NCBI GenBank assembly: GCA_017163975.1
Contig: JAFFSR010000097.1
Location: 930,001-994,000, forward strand
Length of the DNA: 64,000 bases
DNA from: Anastatus disparis
Lineage: Eukaryota; Arthropoda; Insecta; Hymenoptera; Eupelmidae
Direction of reading: 5' to 3'
Below the pieces are notes generated by a model, which was not told where the DNA came from, did not search any database, and saw only the letters and a program-made list of their open reading frames with translations. How positions within the stretch are numbered: position 1 is the stretch's first letter; every line of letters begins with the position of its first letter. This document shows positions 23,447-35,604 of this stretch, one piece after another. The translations under genes and the position numbers were made by a program.

Positions 23447-25719
23447 TTTGATTAGTTATATTTAGATATTTAGTGAGGAAGCATTTAATATGCTCCAGTT
23501 CTCTAGCAGCGTTTCGCTTGCATTTTTTATACAATTTAGGAAATGAGTACGAGGCTTTACATATATATTTAACCGAGATTTGATCGCAAAACCTAACCTC
23601 TTTATCTACCTCCCTATTTTCTATTGAATTGATTTTATTTCTTTTCAGGATGTTTGGGATGAATCTTTTCTTTTTAGGTACGGATGGAGTTAGCTGTGGA
23701 TGAATGACAGAGGAAGGATTGTCTTTATTAAGAGTGGGAGTCTCTGAAGCTTCTATGCATTCCAGTGCATTATTAATTTGATTATTATGAGTTATTTCCG
23801 GAAGCGCGCTTTCATCTATTATCCTATCACTAGACGCTTGAATGTCGCTGCTTACGCCGCGATCACCCCCCCCCGGCGATAACTCGTCCATATCATCATC
23901 CCTATGTGTGAGAGCTTCATGTGTGATGACAGGGGGCTTGGCAACGAAATCCGATTTACCGATGCAAGATGGCTCTTGACCGTTTGTTTCAATTGCACAG
24001 GGTGCAGTGTCATTAGTCTGAAAGAGTAGGGGTCGCAAGGTCCTATCCTCTATGCTATTATCACAGTCCTTATTTACTGACTGCTGTGTCAAAAAATTAT
24101 CTAATTCGCATTTACCATCCTGCACTTTATCTTTATCGACAACAGAGGGCGGAAGTTGCGAAGCCTTATTCTCTGTGTTATCGACGAGTATGCGCACCGT
24201 GGCGCTTGTAGGTAAATTAAAATTTGGAGGTAACTGTTGCAGAAATCTTCCATATGCATTAATGTGAGAATTGGAATTTATATTTGCATCTATGTCATTA
24301 CATTCTTCGGTCAAGAAATATGGTGGTTTAAGACGTTCTAAATTTACAATGACATGTTTACCGTTTTTCTCTAAGGTAAAGGTACGCCCATCTTGGTGTC
24401 AGGAGACAACCTTATACGGACCTGTGTATGGTTGTGCGAGTAGCGGTTTTACGGCTCTCATTCTTTCGAACACGTGAACACGGTGTTAGGATCGTTATAG
24501 ACAAAAGGTTTGGCAGAAGTCTTATGTACTACCGAAACTGGCTTCATTTGCGCGATATAATCTCGAAATCCTGATAAGAAGATGTTATCATTAAGGCTGC
24601 GGGTGTCGCGAAACTGCAAAATATCGCCCGAAATGGTTAATTTTGTGCCATACACAAACTCTGCTGAACTAGATCTGTATCTAGGCGTATTCTAATACGT
24701 AATTCCAATAGAACACTTGAAAGAGCTTTGGTCCATTCATGAGTTTATGCAAAGCACATTAATGTAGCTTTTCATTGCCTATGCCATCTTTTGATGATTC
24801 CGTTTACCTGCGGATGATAAGCAGTGGTACGCGTTCGATTACAACCTATCAGTTCTAAGAGTGAGATGAAAAGCTGAGATTCAAATTGCCGCTCCTGATC
24901 CGCAGTTATTGTTACGGGTGCACCGAATCGCGCTACCCTAGTATCAAAAAATGCGCGCGCAACCACCGGTGCTGTAATATCGTGTAGAGGTACCATCTCT
25001 GGCCAGCGCGAAAATCTATCGATCATCGTGAGCAGATACTTGTAGCCTTCACTCGAAGGCAAGGGACCTACAATATCGATGTGCACATGCGCAAATTTTG
25101 CGTCTGGTTCGACGAAAAGCAATGGCAAAAACTTTTTCTGGCGAGAAACTTTAGCGCGTTGACAATCTAAACAGTTTTTGCATTGCTCTTTCACTTTTTT
25201 AGCCATATTAGGCCGAACATAATGCTGTCTAATCAGCCTATCGGTTACACGGCCCGAGGGGTGCGCGTTGTTAATATGAAAAATTTTAAATACTTCGCGT
25301 CTAAGAATCTTGGGTATAAACGGTCTAAAGGTTTGCGCGTCGAAATTGTAATAAATGGCTGTTCGATTGGGTCCCCAGCGCACTTTACTTAACTCTAGAG
25401 GGTGATTCGAATCCGCCATTATCTCTTTTAATTCGTCACCGCGTTCCTGCTCTTGTGAAATTTCTTCGAGAGTAAAAAATGTTGGAAAGTTAAATGTCGT
25501 GATACTTGCGAGGGTCTTTTTCACAAACGGTTCTTCAGTTGATGCCTCATTGTTCCAGTCAAAAGAGGCTGGTGCAATGAAGAGATCAACACGCGAAAGC
25601 GAGTCTGCGACCACATTGTCTTCGCCCCGCAAGTAACAAATTTCCGTATTGAACTGCGATATATACGACAATTTACGTGCGTGCAATGGTGTACACCAGT
25701 CTAAGTCTTGCGCAAGCGC
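23424..25719 (-). pseudogene. gypsy pol, C-terminal part: tether and integrase
   Basis: From 25686 down: HARKLSYISQFNTEICYLRG and ADSLSRVD (RNase H end), then an H2C2 zinc module (HPSGRVTDRLIRQHYV, CKNCLDCQRAK), then the integrase core HVHIDIVGPLPSSEGYKYL and TITADQERQFES. In NGIIKRWHRQ a Lys stands where the third catalytic residue, Glu, is expected. Downstream EFVYGTKLTISGD and a GPY/F module (QPYTGPYKVV, VIVNLERLKPPYF) lead into a long hydrophilic tail (24314-23424) with a basic cluster KKKRFIPNILKRNK. Stops at about 25719, 24770 and 24405 and a frameshift near 24670 are visible. Confidence 0.85.
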
Positions 25720-27033
25720 TTAGATTAGCGGTTTATGATCAGTGGAAACTTTAAAATTACGACCCTTCAAAAAATAGCTAAAATACTTCAAGGCTTCATA
25801 TATTGTCATTAATTCGCGGTCGTAAGCGCTATATTTTGATTGCGTGGGAGTGAACTTCCCGGAGAAAAATGCTAGTGGCTGCCAACTGCCGTTCACATAT
25901 TGCTCCAAGAAAGCACCCATGGCGAAATTTGAGGCATCCGTGGTTACGCGTATCTCTGCGTATGCGCACAGATAAGCTAAGCTTGTAATATAAGTTATAT
26001 CTATCTTTGTCTTTTCGAAAGCCTCTAGTGCATCTGGGGTCCAAACTATCAGTGTCTTATCTTTCTTTTTGTTACTTCTTATAAGCGCGTGCAGATGGCA
26101 CCATGTTTCTGCCACTTGAGGCTGTTGCCTTTCTATAAATGTTAACTAAACCAAGAAACCTGCGTAATTCATCTACAGTTGTGGTTGTGGAAAATTTTTA
26201 ATTGATTTGATCAGCTTTGGATCAGGCTTAAGGCCTTCTTTATCGATCATGTGCTCGAGAAGAACTAAACTTTCGGCTCCGAAGATGCATTTTTAAAATT
26301 TAGATGCAAATGGAAGTTCTGCAATCTTTCAAGCACTATATTTAAGTGCTTCTCATGTTCCTCGGGTAAGGTGGACGCCACAAGGATGTCGTCGATATAG
26401 GCAAAGACGAAATCTAAATCTCCCAGCGCTAGGTTAACATACCTTTAAAACGTTTGCGATGGGTTTCTAACACCGAAGGTCATAACAAGAAATTACTATA
26501 GACCAAACGGTGTAATTACTGCCGTTTTTGGGATATCATCTGGAAGGATGGATATCTATAAGAACGCGCTTTTTAGGTCTAGGGCGAAGAAAATATTTTT
26601 AATGTGTAGGTTACTTGAAAAATCATGTAGATTCGGTATTGGGTATCTATCCGGTACCGTAACCTCATTTAATTTTCGATAGTCTCTGCAGACTCGCCAT
26701 TCCCCGTTTTTTTAGGCACTGTGTGTATGGGTGTAGCCCAAGGACTTTTCGAGGGTCTACACACATATAACCTACATCACTCTTTAAACGCTGCTTCAGC
26801 TACTTTAAGTTTTTCTGGTGTTCACAAGGAGGACCTGTGGTCTTAATGTAATGATATATGCCTCTCTTTTTGTGAGATTTTGGCCTATCAACGCCCATCA
26901 CCGTGGGAAATTTTTTTAAAATGTGTGCATACTTGATTTTGGGATCAATTAATGAAATTTGTAAGTCAGGAACGGCTTTGTTAAATCCATTAATTGTTTC
27001 TTTCGTACTTGCATTAATTAGTAATTTTTTCAT
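25720..27033 (-). pseudogene. gypsy pol, reverse transcriptase and RNase H
   Basis: 27033-26800 encodes the RT start (MKKLLINASTKETINGF, later HHIKTTGPP-like YHYIKTTGPP). The RT core is broken by stops and frameshifts, but the catalytic FAYIDDILVAS is clear at about 26400-26370. FPQPQL-MNYAGFLV (connection region) leads into 26115-25720 with VTTDASNFAMGAFLEQY, YSAYDRELMTIYEALKYF and FKVSTDHKPLI: the RNase H-type domain of gypsy elements, with Asp, Glu and Asp catalytic positions retained. A stop follows directly. Confidence 0.85.
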
Positions 27034-27359
27034 AAGATCTGGTTAAAGATGAAAATGATTTAAAACATCCCCTCCCAACATAGGATACGAAACATCTGTG
27101 ATAATAAAAAACCATAGCAGTTCCTGAGTGAACCCAAAATCAAGTTTCTTGTGTAATGTGCCATATGTGTTTATTTTAGTGTCGTTAGCTGCATATAGGT
27201 TTAAGCTTTTCTTTTTTCCCGAAAAATTTTTTGGTCTAGGGATTACGGAAATTTCCGCGCCCAAGTCAATGAAGAACACCTCATTGGTGGTTTTATCTTT
27301 TACGCAGAGACGCACTCAATTAGTCCTGGCCACGCTGGTCTCCATGACGCGCCGAGTTT
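27034..27359 (-). pseudogene. gypsy aspartic protease
   Basis: Segment 27315-27043 encodes VFFIDLGAEISVIPRPKNF and, further on, FIITDVSYPMLGGDVLNHF. This matches the retropepsin of insect gypsy elements (flap-side LGxD). The active-site triad DTG is DLG here, which should abolish activity. It lies between gag and RT as expected. Confidence 0.8.
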
Positions 27360-28975
27360 CTAGTTTAACGAATCTTCAGCGTTTCCTTTATTACCATTCG
27401 AGTTTGTTCTATCTTTATTTCTCGCGTTTAGTTGATCCGGCTTAATAAAGTTATCCACCCAGTCGCACGGCTTTGTACATTTAAACGCGTTTTTACCGTA
27501 TTTACTATGATGGTAACAATGATGTCTATGGTCTCTACTTTTGCTACGTCCACGCCCTCCTGATTTGTTACCTTCATGCCAAGTTTTATCTTGCGAGCGT
27601 CTTTTAACTATATTACGTTGGCTTACGAGCGCGTCGACTTTAGTCATCATTTCCGCCAAAATATGCGTTTCATTTTGTTTGATTTCGTGAATCACGTTAA
27701 TATTAGCATATAAGTCGGTATGTATTTGATCAACCAGCTCGACCGACGCCATTTCGTCTTCAGGTGCTACGTCTTCTCTTATAAACGGACGGATGTTACA
27801 TGGTAGATTGGCTCTCCATGCTTTAAGAATCGACGCGCGTGTCATTTGTTCTCCCGCAAAATTAATCAGCTCGTATAAATATTCCGATGGCTTTCTCGTT
27901 CCAATTTAACAACCGCGAAATAATGTTTGTAGTTTAGAATCTTGCGATTGTGTATATTTTTTTATTAAAATGTCTTCAATCCCGGTATAACGATGATAAG
28001 GTCTTAATAATTTAGTGCTATTAGATATTTCATCAACGATACTATTACTAAGGTTAGGCATGACGTTTACGAATTCAATGTTATCGTCCGTTATGTTTTG
28101 GATCGATAGTTGATACTCGAATATTTCGAACCATGTTACCGGATCGTGTTGCCAGAAGGGAATTTTTATTGGTTTAAATTTTATATTAGCCGTGACCGAC
28201 GGTTGAGTATTATGATTGTGTGTGTTTATGTTGGACGCGTTTGTTGTGTGCACGGGAAAGGTTACAGGATAGTTAGAATTCGAGAAAGTTCGGTTATTTG
28301 TTATTGTAGGTTGTGTTTTTTGTGTGTTTAGAATGTTAAATTGAAAGTCGAGCTTTGTTCCGTAGAAAAAAGGTGTGATGTTTGTTTATGTGTTGCTGTA
28401 GAGGCCGATGGAAGGTTATGATGACTTTGAGTATTTCTTGTATTTTCGAAAAATCTAGAATTTAAATTTTGCTCAGTCTCTAACGAATTTTCATTTCTTG
28501 GTTGATTTGATATAAGTGCTTTTAATGACTCTATTTGCTCTGTTAAAATATTAATTTGTTCGCTGTGCGATATTGCATTAGATTAATTTTATTACTCAAA
28601 GTTTTTTCCATCCTCTCATGAGTCTATCGTGGAACTGTTTTTCCGTTTGATGTGTTATGAGAAGGTGGTTTAATTGATAAAAGCCTATTCTCATCGTAAC
28701 TATGTTCTTTGTCTATTCGTTAATAAGGATTTTTCAAACGTTTTTTGATTTTTATTAATATTCGAGTTTGTTAAATTTAAGTGAAACTCGTTGGGCGAAC
28801 TGTCGGAAACGATTGGTCCTATAGCATTTTCTAGAGTTCCCAGAATGTCCCCGTCACCCGAGTACATGCTCTCTAAAGGAGAGCTGTTCTATTGCACGCG
28901 TAACGCGTTTTCCGTACGTTGTGTGTTGCTGGGCTCGCTGTTTTTAGGAGGTGTATGAGTTACTTTGGGAGGCAT
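27360..28975 (-). pseudogene. gypsy gag
   Basis: Start codon at 28975-28973 (MPPKVTHTPPKNSEPSN), with stops in the N-terminal third. A coiled-coil-like EQINILTEQIESLKALI lies in a shifted frame near 28540. The capsid-like core is 28253-27906 (KIPFWQHDPVTWFEIFEYQL, NVMPNLSNSIVDEIS, YTGIEDILIKKYTQSQ) and continues in the same frame after one TAA to 27845-27360 (TRASILKAWRANLPCNIRPF). It ends with a CYHHSKYGKNAFKCTKPC zinc-binding-like motif typical of insect gypsy gag. Roles: particle assembly and RNA binding. Confidence 0.8.
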
Positions 28976-30744
28976 TTTTGCGGAAGAGCGGTCGCAAAAG
29001 AGGGAATAACGCCTTTTTAGTCTGTGTAGTGAGCAGTTCGAGAAAATCCTCTCCGAATTTTATAAGGAATATGATTTTATGCTTAAAAAGAAAAAAGAGG
29101 CGTCTTGTGTAATCGACTTTACCTCCACGTGCTCAGCGTAAGAGACCTCATGTAGTCGACGACTGATGCACACAAAGGCTATCCGATGCACAAACGCAAA
29201 TAGTTAATAATATGTGCACTCGCTGTGCGAGTGAATAATCAGAGAGAATCTCTCACGTGACCGACTACCGGATAAGAGCAATTGCGGGCTTCTCGTCTAT
29301 TATCACGTTAGAATAATGTAGAAAAGACTCTTGGCACTCGCACTACTCTCGATAGTCCCCGTTAGAGATCCGGAGGGATTGACGAAGGAGCTTTCTTAAG
29401 CAATGCCAGCGCCTCGAGTTAGAGTGAGATTTTCTCACAATAATACTAAAGAAAAATATGTATATTTTGAAGTGTCTTAAAATTTTAGGACGAGAAATCC
29501 TCAATTGTGTACAATTAAAATTTTATATGTATATATATAAAAAAATATATGTATAAATATATGTATAAAAAATAAAAATATATGTGTGTATAGACAAAAA
29601 TACAAACAAAATATATAATAAATAAGTAAAAAATTAAATACGACACAAACACATATGGCTAGTTTTATATTACACTTCAGAAAATTTTATAGAAAATTTT
29701 ATACTAATTTAAGCTATACTAATTCGTCTAGAGTCGACTATTTCGTTATTTTTTTACAATTAAATAACTCAAAATTTAAATAAGTAAATTAAAATCAATG
29801 CTAGCTAGTTAACACGAAAAACCGACTCCTGGCACTCCGCACTCGCTTAAAATTGAAAGATGTTCCACGTTCACCTTGAGGTAGTTGCTTCGATATTAAA
29901 TTTTGACCATTGGACTTTTTAAAAGCACGCGTTTTTGCTAGACTTAAAACTGGCCATTTCTTTGTCTTTAAAAGCAATTTCGCGTAGCTACCGATCGAAA
30001 GGAATTTATATGCCAGACAAAATGCGTACATAACCTATGCCGCGTATCTTAGGGCATAACATTTCTTACAAAAGAATGATTTTTTATATTTTAAGCAAAA
30101 TGATATACGCGAGAAAATAATTTTTTCAACGCCAGGCACAATGCGTGCATAACCTACCCACGTGTCAACGGCGTGCTTTTTCACAAACGTGACAAACAAA
30201 TTCCACTTGCGATTCACTTTAACATAACGGCCACAACACGCACTGCCGTGGAAAAAAGAATGTTCACTTGTTAGGCGTGTAAAAGAAATTAAAAGGCGCC
30301 ACGTGACCAGAAGTCTCTAAGAAAAAAGACTTTTTCTGCGGTTATTCGCACGTCAATAATTTAATGATGCTACCGCGCTTTTTCTTAAAACAAGAAAGAG
30401 AAAAAATTATATAAAAGAGAGTGCACTTTCAGCAACTCTCACTACTTTTAAAGAAGAATCTGCGTTGCTCTGGACGAAGACACTGAGGTAGAAACCGCAA
30501 AGGAAAGTGTCTCCTACTTGGAGCACACAGAAGTCGTGCGATGATGCGGGAGCGATACTCCGCTTCTCCAGCCCCAGAAAACTCCCGGTGCGTGAATCTC
30601 AGCAAAAACGGCAGCGATAGATGCTTGACCAGCACACAAAGAATCTGAAATGGCGGACTTTTAAGGCGTCCCTCTAGCTCCGCTACTTGGTTGTAGAAAA
30701 TAGCCGCTTGGTTGCCACTGAAGAATTAGTTGAGGTCATCAGTT
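28976..30744 (-). other. gypsy leader (5' UTR), no gene
   Basis: About 1.8 kb between the 5' LTR and gag. Directly after the LTR (coding direction) the sequence ACTGATGACCTCAACTA could be a damaged primer-binding site of the TGGTGACC type, offset by two bases; this is uncertain. No supportable frame. Confidence 0.5.
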
Positions 30745-31026
30745 GTAACGCCTAGGGTGGCGATGTATATATGTAATACAGAAGGAGATGGGATCTGGAA
30801 AGAATAAGTCAGAACTATATAAGTTTACTTATGACTTTATTAAATAGTAAAGCGACTAAGCGCAGTGGCTGGCGGAGTAAGACTGAAGTACAAGCAAGCA
30901 GTCTCGAAGCTGCTTCTTCCTCGTCTGACGTGAGCCTACGCAGAGGCGTTCTCATGTTTACGCTGACATGTGTATTGGTGCGCTTACAGCGCCATACGCA
31001 TACATACAAGTATGAGTATCCCCACA
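30745..31026 (-). repeat. gypsy 5' LTR
   Basis: 282 bp. Same order of motifs as 18091-18374, about 93% identical by eye, and followed by the ACGT duplication at 31027. Confidence 0.9.
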
Positions 31027-31034
31027 ACGTCAAA

Positions 31035-31965
31035 CAGCATTTTTTTTTTTAATTGAGAGTTGGCACTACTGATTTCAAATAAAGAAATTTGAAATATGAT
31101 AAGTAAGAAGTCTTTTTTTGGTCATGTAAAATTTATTTTTACTTTATCAATCAATCAATAAATAATTGAACATTTGAATAAAATATTAATTAATAATAAT
31201 TTTTTAATGCGCAATTATTCTCTTACATATAAAAAAAATTTTTTCTTAAAATAAAATTTTTAATTGATAAGTAATAAGAAAATATTTTCATTAATTATTT
31301 TTTTTGTGCAATCATGTTCAATTATTTTATTTTTACTAAAAAAAAATGTATAATTGTATAAAGTTGAACTTTTTTTTCAATTTCACTTAATTTAATTAAC
31401 ATCACAAATAATATGAAGAAAAAAGAATTATTTCTGAATGGTATATACTTTTTGATATAAAAAAAAATTGTTCTCAAAATTTTTGCATAGGAAAATAATT
31501 CATATAAAAATAATTAAAGAAACGTATTTAATAAATAGAAAGAAAAATACTAAACAAACATTTTAGACAATCATTTGTGGATAAAAATCTAAAAATTGAT
31601 AAAAAGCCTAATAACAAAAACAATAATCGAGCGGAGTTTATTCTTTAATTTTATTGAAAAATTAACTTATCATAGAAATTATAAACTCTGCCAATAATTT
31701 TTAATAATTTTAAGTTGTTTATTCCTGATTGTCAATGGTGAGTTATTTTTTAAAACGAATTCATTATTTAAATTCATTTAAATAATGCTTTTGGTAAACC
31801 ATATGCATTCTTTGACAAATTACATAATCTTTATCTAGCCCGAAATTTCCAATCAGCGATCCAAAAAACATAAAAAGACTTTTTACTTATCATATTTCAA
31901 ATTTCTTCATTTGAAATCAGGAGTACCAACTCAAAATTTAAAAAAAAAATGCTTTTTGACATTTT
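31035..31965. repeat. foldback element inside the 23.8 kb insertion
   Basis: The block CATTTTTTTTTTAATTGAGAG ... GATTTCAAATAAAGAAATTTG ... ATGATAAGTAAGAAGTC (31038-31115) recurs inverted at 31863-31965. The interior is AT-rich and non-coding. The gypsy insertion at the ACGT site lies just outside its left end. Confidence 0.7.
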
Positions 31966-32059
31966 CGGTTTTTTAACAATAATTTGACGTGTTCGGTTCT
32001 TTAACAATAATTTGACGTGTCCGGTTTTTCAACTATAATTTGACGTGTCCTTTTTTTCC

Positions 32060-32195
32060 TCCAAACAGACGATATAAGAGAAATCACGCCCTGATAAGAA
32101 TCCCATTCTTTACGGTATTAATGTTCGAATTAAAAAATAACGTAACGATAATTTACAAAAATATGCACATTTAGGCAATATGAAACTGAAAATAA
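32060..32195. repeat. inverted-repeat arm paired with 33585-33725
   Basis: Shares ATAAGAGAAATCA, TTTACGGTATTAA, TTCGAATTAAAAAATAA, AACGTAACGATAATTTAC and TTAGGCAATATGAAACT with the reverse complement of 33585-33725. The two arms enclose the smaller palindromes at 32223 and 33018. Confidence 0.75.
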
Positions 32196-32222
32196 AAAAT
32201 TAAAATACATTTTTAAAACACG

Positions 32223-32530
32223 CTTTTTTAATGGAGAAAATACACTAAAAAGTATTTAATTAATTAATTTACTTCCTTGAAATTACTTTTATACAGTTCA
32301 TTGCAATAAGCAAGAGAAAATTTTACAACAGAAATTTAAAAAGAAAAGTGTGGACGCTAATTTTAATAAATCTACTTCTGCGCCAACACTTTTCTTTTTA
32401 AATTTTTGTTGTAAAATTTTCTCTTGATTATTGCAATGAACTGTATAAAGGTAATTTCAAGGAAGTAAATTAATTTATTTAATACTTTTTAGTGTATTTT
32501 TTCCATTAAAAAAGCGCGTTTTCAACATGT
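32223..32530. repeat. foldback element
   Basis: AATACACTAAAAAGTA, ACTTCCTTGAAATTAC, TATACAGTTCATTGCAATAA and AAAAGAAAAGTGT of the left arm recur inverted in the right arm around a centre near 32375. Non-coding. Confidence 0.75.
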
Positions 32531-32619
32531 TTTTGTTAAATTTTTTATTTTCTACTTTTTAGTTAAAATTAAATTTTCTATGAGTAATTATTTCTAAGGC
32601 TTGTATTCAACTGTATCTT

Positions 32620-32775
32620 CTATACATTTCTCTATCCCCTATATATTGTCCTATCTTTTATACATTCCCATATCACTATACATTCCCCTATCCCCTATGA
32701 TCTCCCTATCCTCTATATTTTCCCTATACATCCCCCTATCCCCTATATATTCCCATATCCCCTATGCATTTTTTA
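32620..32775. repeat. CCCTAT-rich minisatellite
   Basis: Irregular tandem units of CCCCTATACATT / CCCCTATATATTCC. A frame is open through it only because of the repeat; I do not call it a gene. Confidence 0.6.
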
Positions 32776-33017
32776 CAACTATCAACTCGCCTCGACCCAA
32801 AGATAGCCTCCCCACTTAAACTTCCTCGGAGATGACTTTGCACACCCGTCATCGCCGACCTGACAACGGATCATTGCATTGTCATCGGAGACCAAGGTCT
32901 GTGTAAAATTTCAGAAATTTTCATTGACAAATAGTGCCTCAAATCGAGCGTGCAAGATTTGATCACAGACAGACAGATGTGAAAGCAAGCTTAATAAAAG
33001 CGTGTCATAAATTAGTT

Positions 33018-33576
33018 TGCTATTTTAGTTGATAACGAAAAAGATATTATCTTCGTTAAACTTCAAATATGATTTAATTATTACAAAAATTGTTAATTTA
33101 TAAATTACTAATTTTTTATTCGCTTACTATTTGTTATTCATTATTTTCCTTTATAATTCAGTTAAATTCAGTTTTTAATTTTAAAAATCATAATTCAATA
33201 ATGATTTGGTGATAAAATATTTTTCAAAAACTTTTGAAGAAAAATTGTGTGTACCGAGGTTTGAACCCACGATGAAAACAAAAAATAATACATGCTCATC
33301 AAACGCTCTACAAGTTCAATCACATTTAAATTTTAACTTAAATGATTTTGATTACCTAATATTTTTATATATCACGTTCTTTAATTAAGGGCATGGGTTC
33401 AAACCTGGGTACACACAATTTTTTTCTTTAAAATTTTTTATTTAATATTTTATTACCAGATTATTATTGAATAATTATTTTTAAAATTGAAAATTGAAAA
33501 ATGAATTTAACTGAATCATATTTCAAGTTTAATAAAGATAATATTTTTTTCGTTATCAACTAGAATAGCAAACCAA
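33018..33576. mobile_element. palindromic element with a tRNA-like core
   Basis: Outer arms GTTTGCTATTTTAGTTGATAAC and its inverse enclose a core which, on the minus strand, reads like the 3' half of a tRNA-derived SINE: TAGAGCGTTTGATGAGCATG and then GTGGGTTCAAACC with a perfect B box (about 33268-33256). A mirrored B-box-like GGGTTCAAACC lies at about 33392 on the plus strand. The A box deviates from consensus. Confidence 0.5.
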
Positions 33577-34006
33577 TTTATTTTGAGTTTCATATTGCCT
33601 AAATGTGCATATTTTTGTAAATTATCGTTACGTTCTTGTGTTATGTAATCATTGTTTTTATTTTTTAATTCGAACAGTTAATACCGTAAAGAACGGGATT
33701 TTTATCTGGGCATGATTTCTCTTATATAATCAGAAACTACATCTTCTACAGTAACACTAAAAAATATAAACTACAGAACTGTCCCGTACAGCATGAAATG
33801 TTTTGAAATATTTCGGAAATATGTCAAACGTTTTATGCTGTGTGGAGTTCAACTGCTTGCTTGTACTTCAACACAAGCTCAGCACACTGGCAATAGATTT
33901 TATGGAAAGAAAAGCTTTTAGAAGCCAAAAATAAAAATGCATCAATACAATTAATGTACAGGCCATTTTGAAATTTTCAAATATATTTTTAAGTTATGGT
34001 TAAGGC

Positions 34007-34357
34007 TATTGATATATGTACAAAAATTAATATAATCTTTTAATAAATATTCTTTATATTATTTTAACTAGAAAAAGTAACGTATAAAGACTCCTAAAGT
34101 TACATAGAAAATACAAACATATTAAGTTATAATCTCTAAGAACTGTATATACGAAACTGATTGTAACATTCATATATACTCACACACTCATATACTATAA
34201 ACAAAATAATAATTTAGGATAAGGTCCATAGAGCACAAAGTGCATGGCCATCTAGTTAGTTCAAGTCTAACAGCATAAGAGAGAGCACAAAATAAAGACT
34301 TATAAAAATTACTTGTTTGTGCTTTCTGACTACACCTTCTTCCTTTAAATTCCAACA
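34007..34357 (+). repeat. copia-2 5' LTR
   Basis: Begins TATTGATATATG and ends TTCCAACA. The first five bases are a one-base variant of the inverse of CAACA. No differences from 39796-40146 seen. Confidence 0.95.
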
Positions 34358-34371
34358 GGTTATGAGCCCAA
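34358..34371 (+). promoter_or_regulatory. copia-2 primer-binding site
   Basis: GGTTATGAGCCCAA directly after the LTR matches the copia-type site that pairs with an internal part of initiator tRNA-Met. Confidence 0.75.
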
Positions 34372-34512
34372 GCACATAGCTAAGGTGTATGTAGTGCGAA
34401 ATAATAAAAATATATAAATAATAAATAACTTTTTTTAATTAAAAAAATTAATTTTAAAAATAATAATAATAAGTGCTTGTGATAAGTATATGTGTTAAGA
34501 TATAGTGCAAAA

Positions 34513-35602
34513 ATGAGTGAAGATACAAAAAAGACAAAAAGAAACATTAAGCCCTTTGATGGTGAAAAATATAGCATATGGAAATATCGTATTCGCGCTT
34601 TAATTGCAGAAGAAGATGCACTTAAAGTCTTAGACGAAAATATTCCTGATAAACCAGATGATAATTGGAAAAAATGCGAAAGAATTGCTAAGGGTATTAT
34701 TATTGAATATTTGTCTGATTCAATGCTTAGTTTTTCAACAGAAGCAGATACAGCAAAAAGTGTCATCGAAAAATTAGATGCGATTTATGATAGAAAAAGT
34801 TTAGCAACGCAATTGGCGATTGAAAAGAAGCTTTTAACACTTAAATTTAAAGAAACAATACCTTTATCAAAACATCTAATCAACTTCGATGAAATGGTAG
34901 TTGAATTACAAGCAGCAGGAGCAACGTTAAGTGAAATGAGTAAAATTGCTAGACTTTTATTAACGTTACCGAATTCATATGATGCACTTGTTACCGCTAT
35001 TCAAACTCGGTCAGATAAAGATTTAACTCTCGCCTTTGTAAAAATAAAATTACTAGATTATGAAATAAAATTAAAAAATGAACAGAGTGAAACAAGTGTA
35101 AAAGTATTGCAAACAGAAACTATATCAAGTAATGAAAAGAAAATTAAAAAGCATAAAAATTTCAAAGTAAATTTTAAAAGAAAACAAAATAATAGTTATA
35201 AAAATAAAAAGTTTTATAAAAATAATAATAAACACTGTGATCGTTGTGGTAGAAAAAATCATGAGAGAAGAGATTGTTATTTCTTAAAAAATAACACTAC
35301 TATTGACAATCAACAACGGACGCTGCATACGATTCAAACGCAAAATGATGATCGTAGTTTTGCATTTATGACAGCGGACGAAGCTGAATTTCATAATAAT
35401 GATCCAACAAAAATTATTTTCATAGTAGACTCAGGAGCCACAGATCACGTAGTCAAAGAAAATAAAATATTCAAAACTTTATCAACTTTGGAAAAACCTA
35501 TCAAAATATCAATAGCCAAGAGAGGAGAAACAATCGACGCCACCCATATAGGAACGATAGCAGTCAAAACAAATCTCGGTGTATCGGGCATTCTTGAGAA
35601 TG
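34513..35602 (+). pseudogene. copia-2 gag and protease (interrupted)
   Basis: ATG at 34513 (MSEDTKKTKRNIKPFDGEKY) is preferred over the upstream ATG 34492, because copia gag proteins begin a few residues before the 'PFDGxNYxxWK' motif. A UBN2-type gag domain spans roughly residues 15-200 (KYSIWKYRIRALI, AIEKKLLTLKFKET, LLLTLPNSYDALVTAI). A basic stretch leads to the zinc knuckle CDRCGRKNHERRDC (about 35238). Then the retropepsin active site FIVDSGATDHVV appears at about 35430. The frame is intact up to GILENV, where the MITE enters. After removal of the MITE it continues directly into LYAPDATTNLLSV. Confidence 0.9.
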
Positions 35603-35604
35603 TA

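Larger units (their letters stand above)
18091..31026 (-). mobile_element. Ty3/gypsy LTR retrotransposon with a third ORF
   Basis: A 12.9 kb element on the minus strand, flanked by ACGT duplications (18087-18090 and 31027-31030) and by two LTRs of 284 and 282 bp that differ at roughly 20 positions by eye. Order in the coding direction: 5' LTR, about 1.8 kb leader, gag, protease, RT, RNase H, integrase, a third ORF, about 3.1 kb non-coding, a polypurine tract and the 3' LTR. The length is well above the 5-8 kb usual for gypsy elements because of the third ORF and the long flanking non-coding DNA. All frames are broken, so the copy is dead. Confidence 0.9.

Noticed and set aside
34380..34766. 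Minus-strand hydrophobic frame over copia-2 gag start
   Set aside because: Antisense shadow of an AT-rich coding region.
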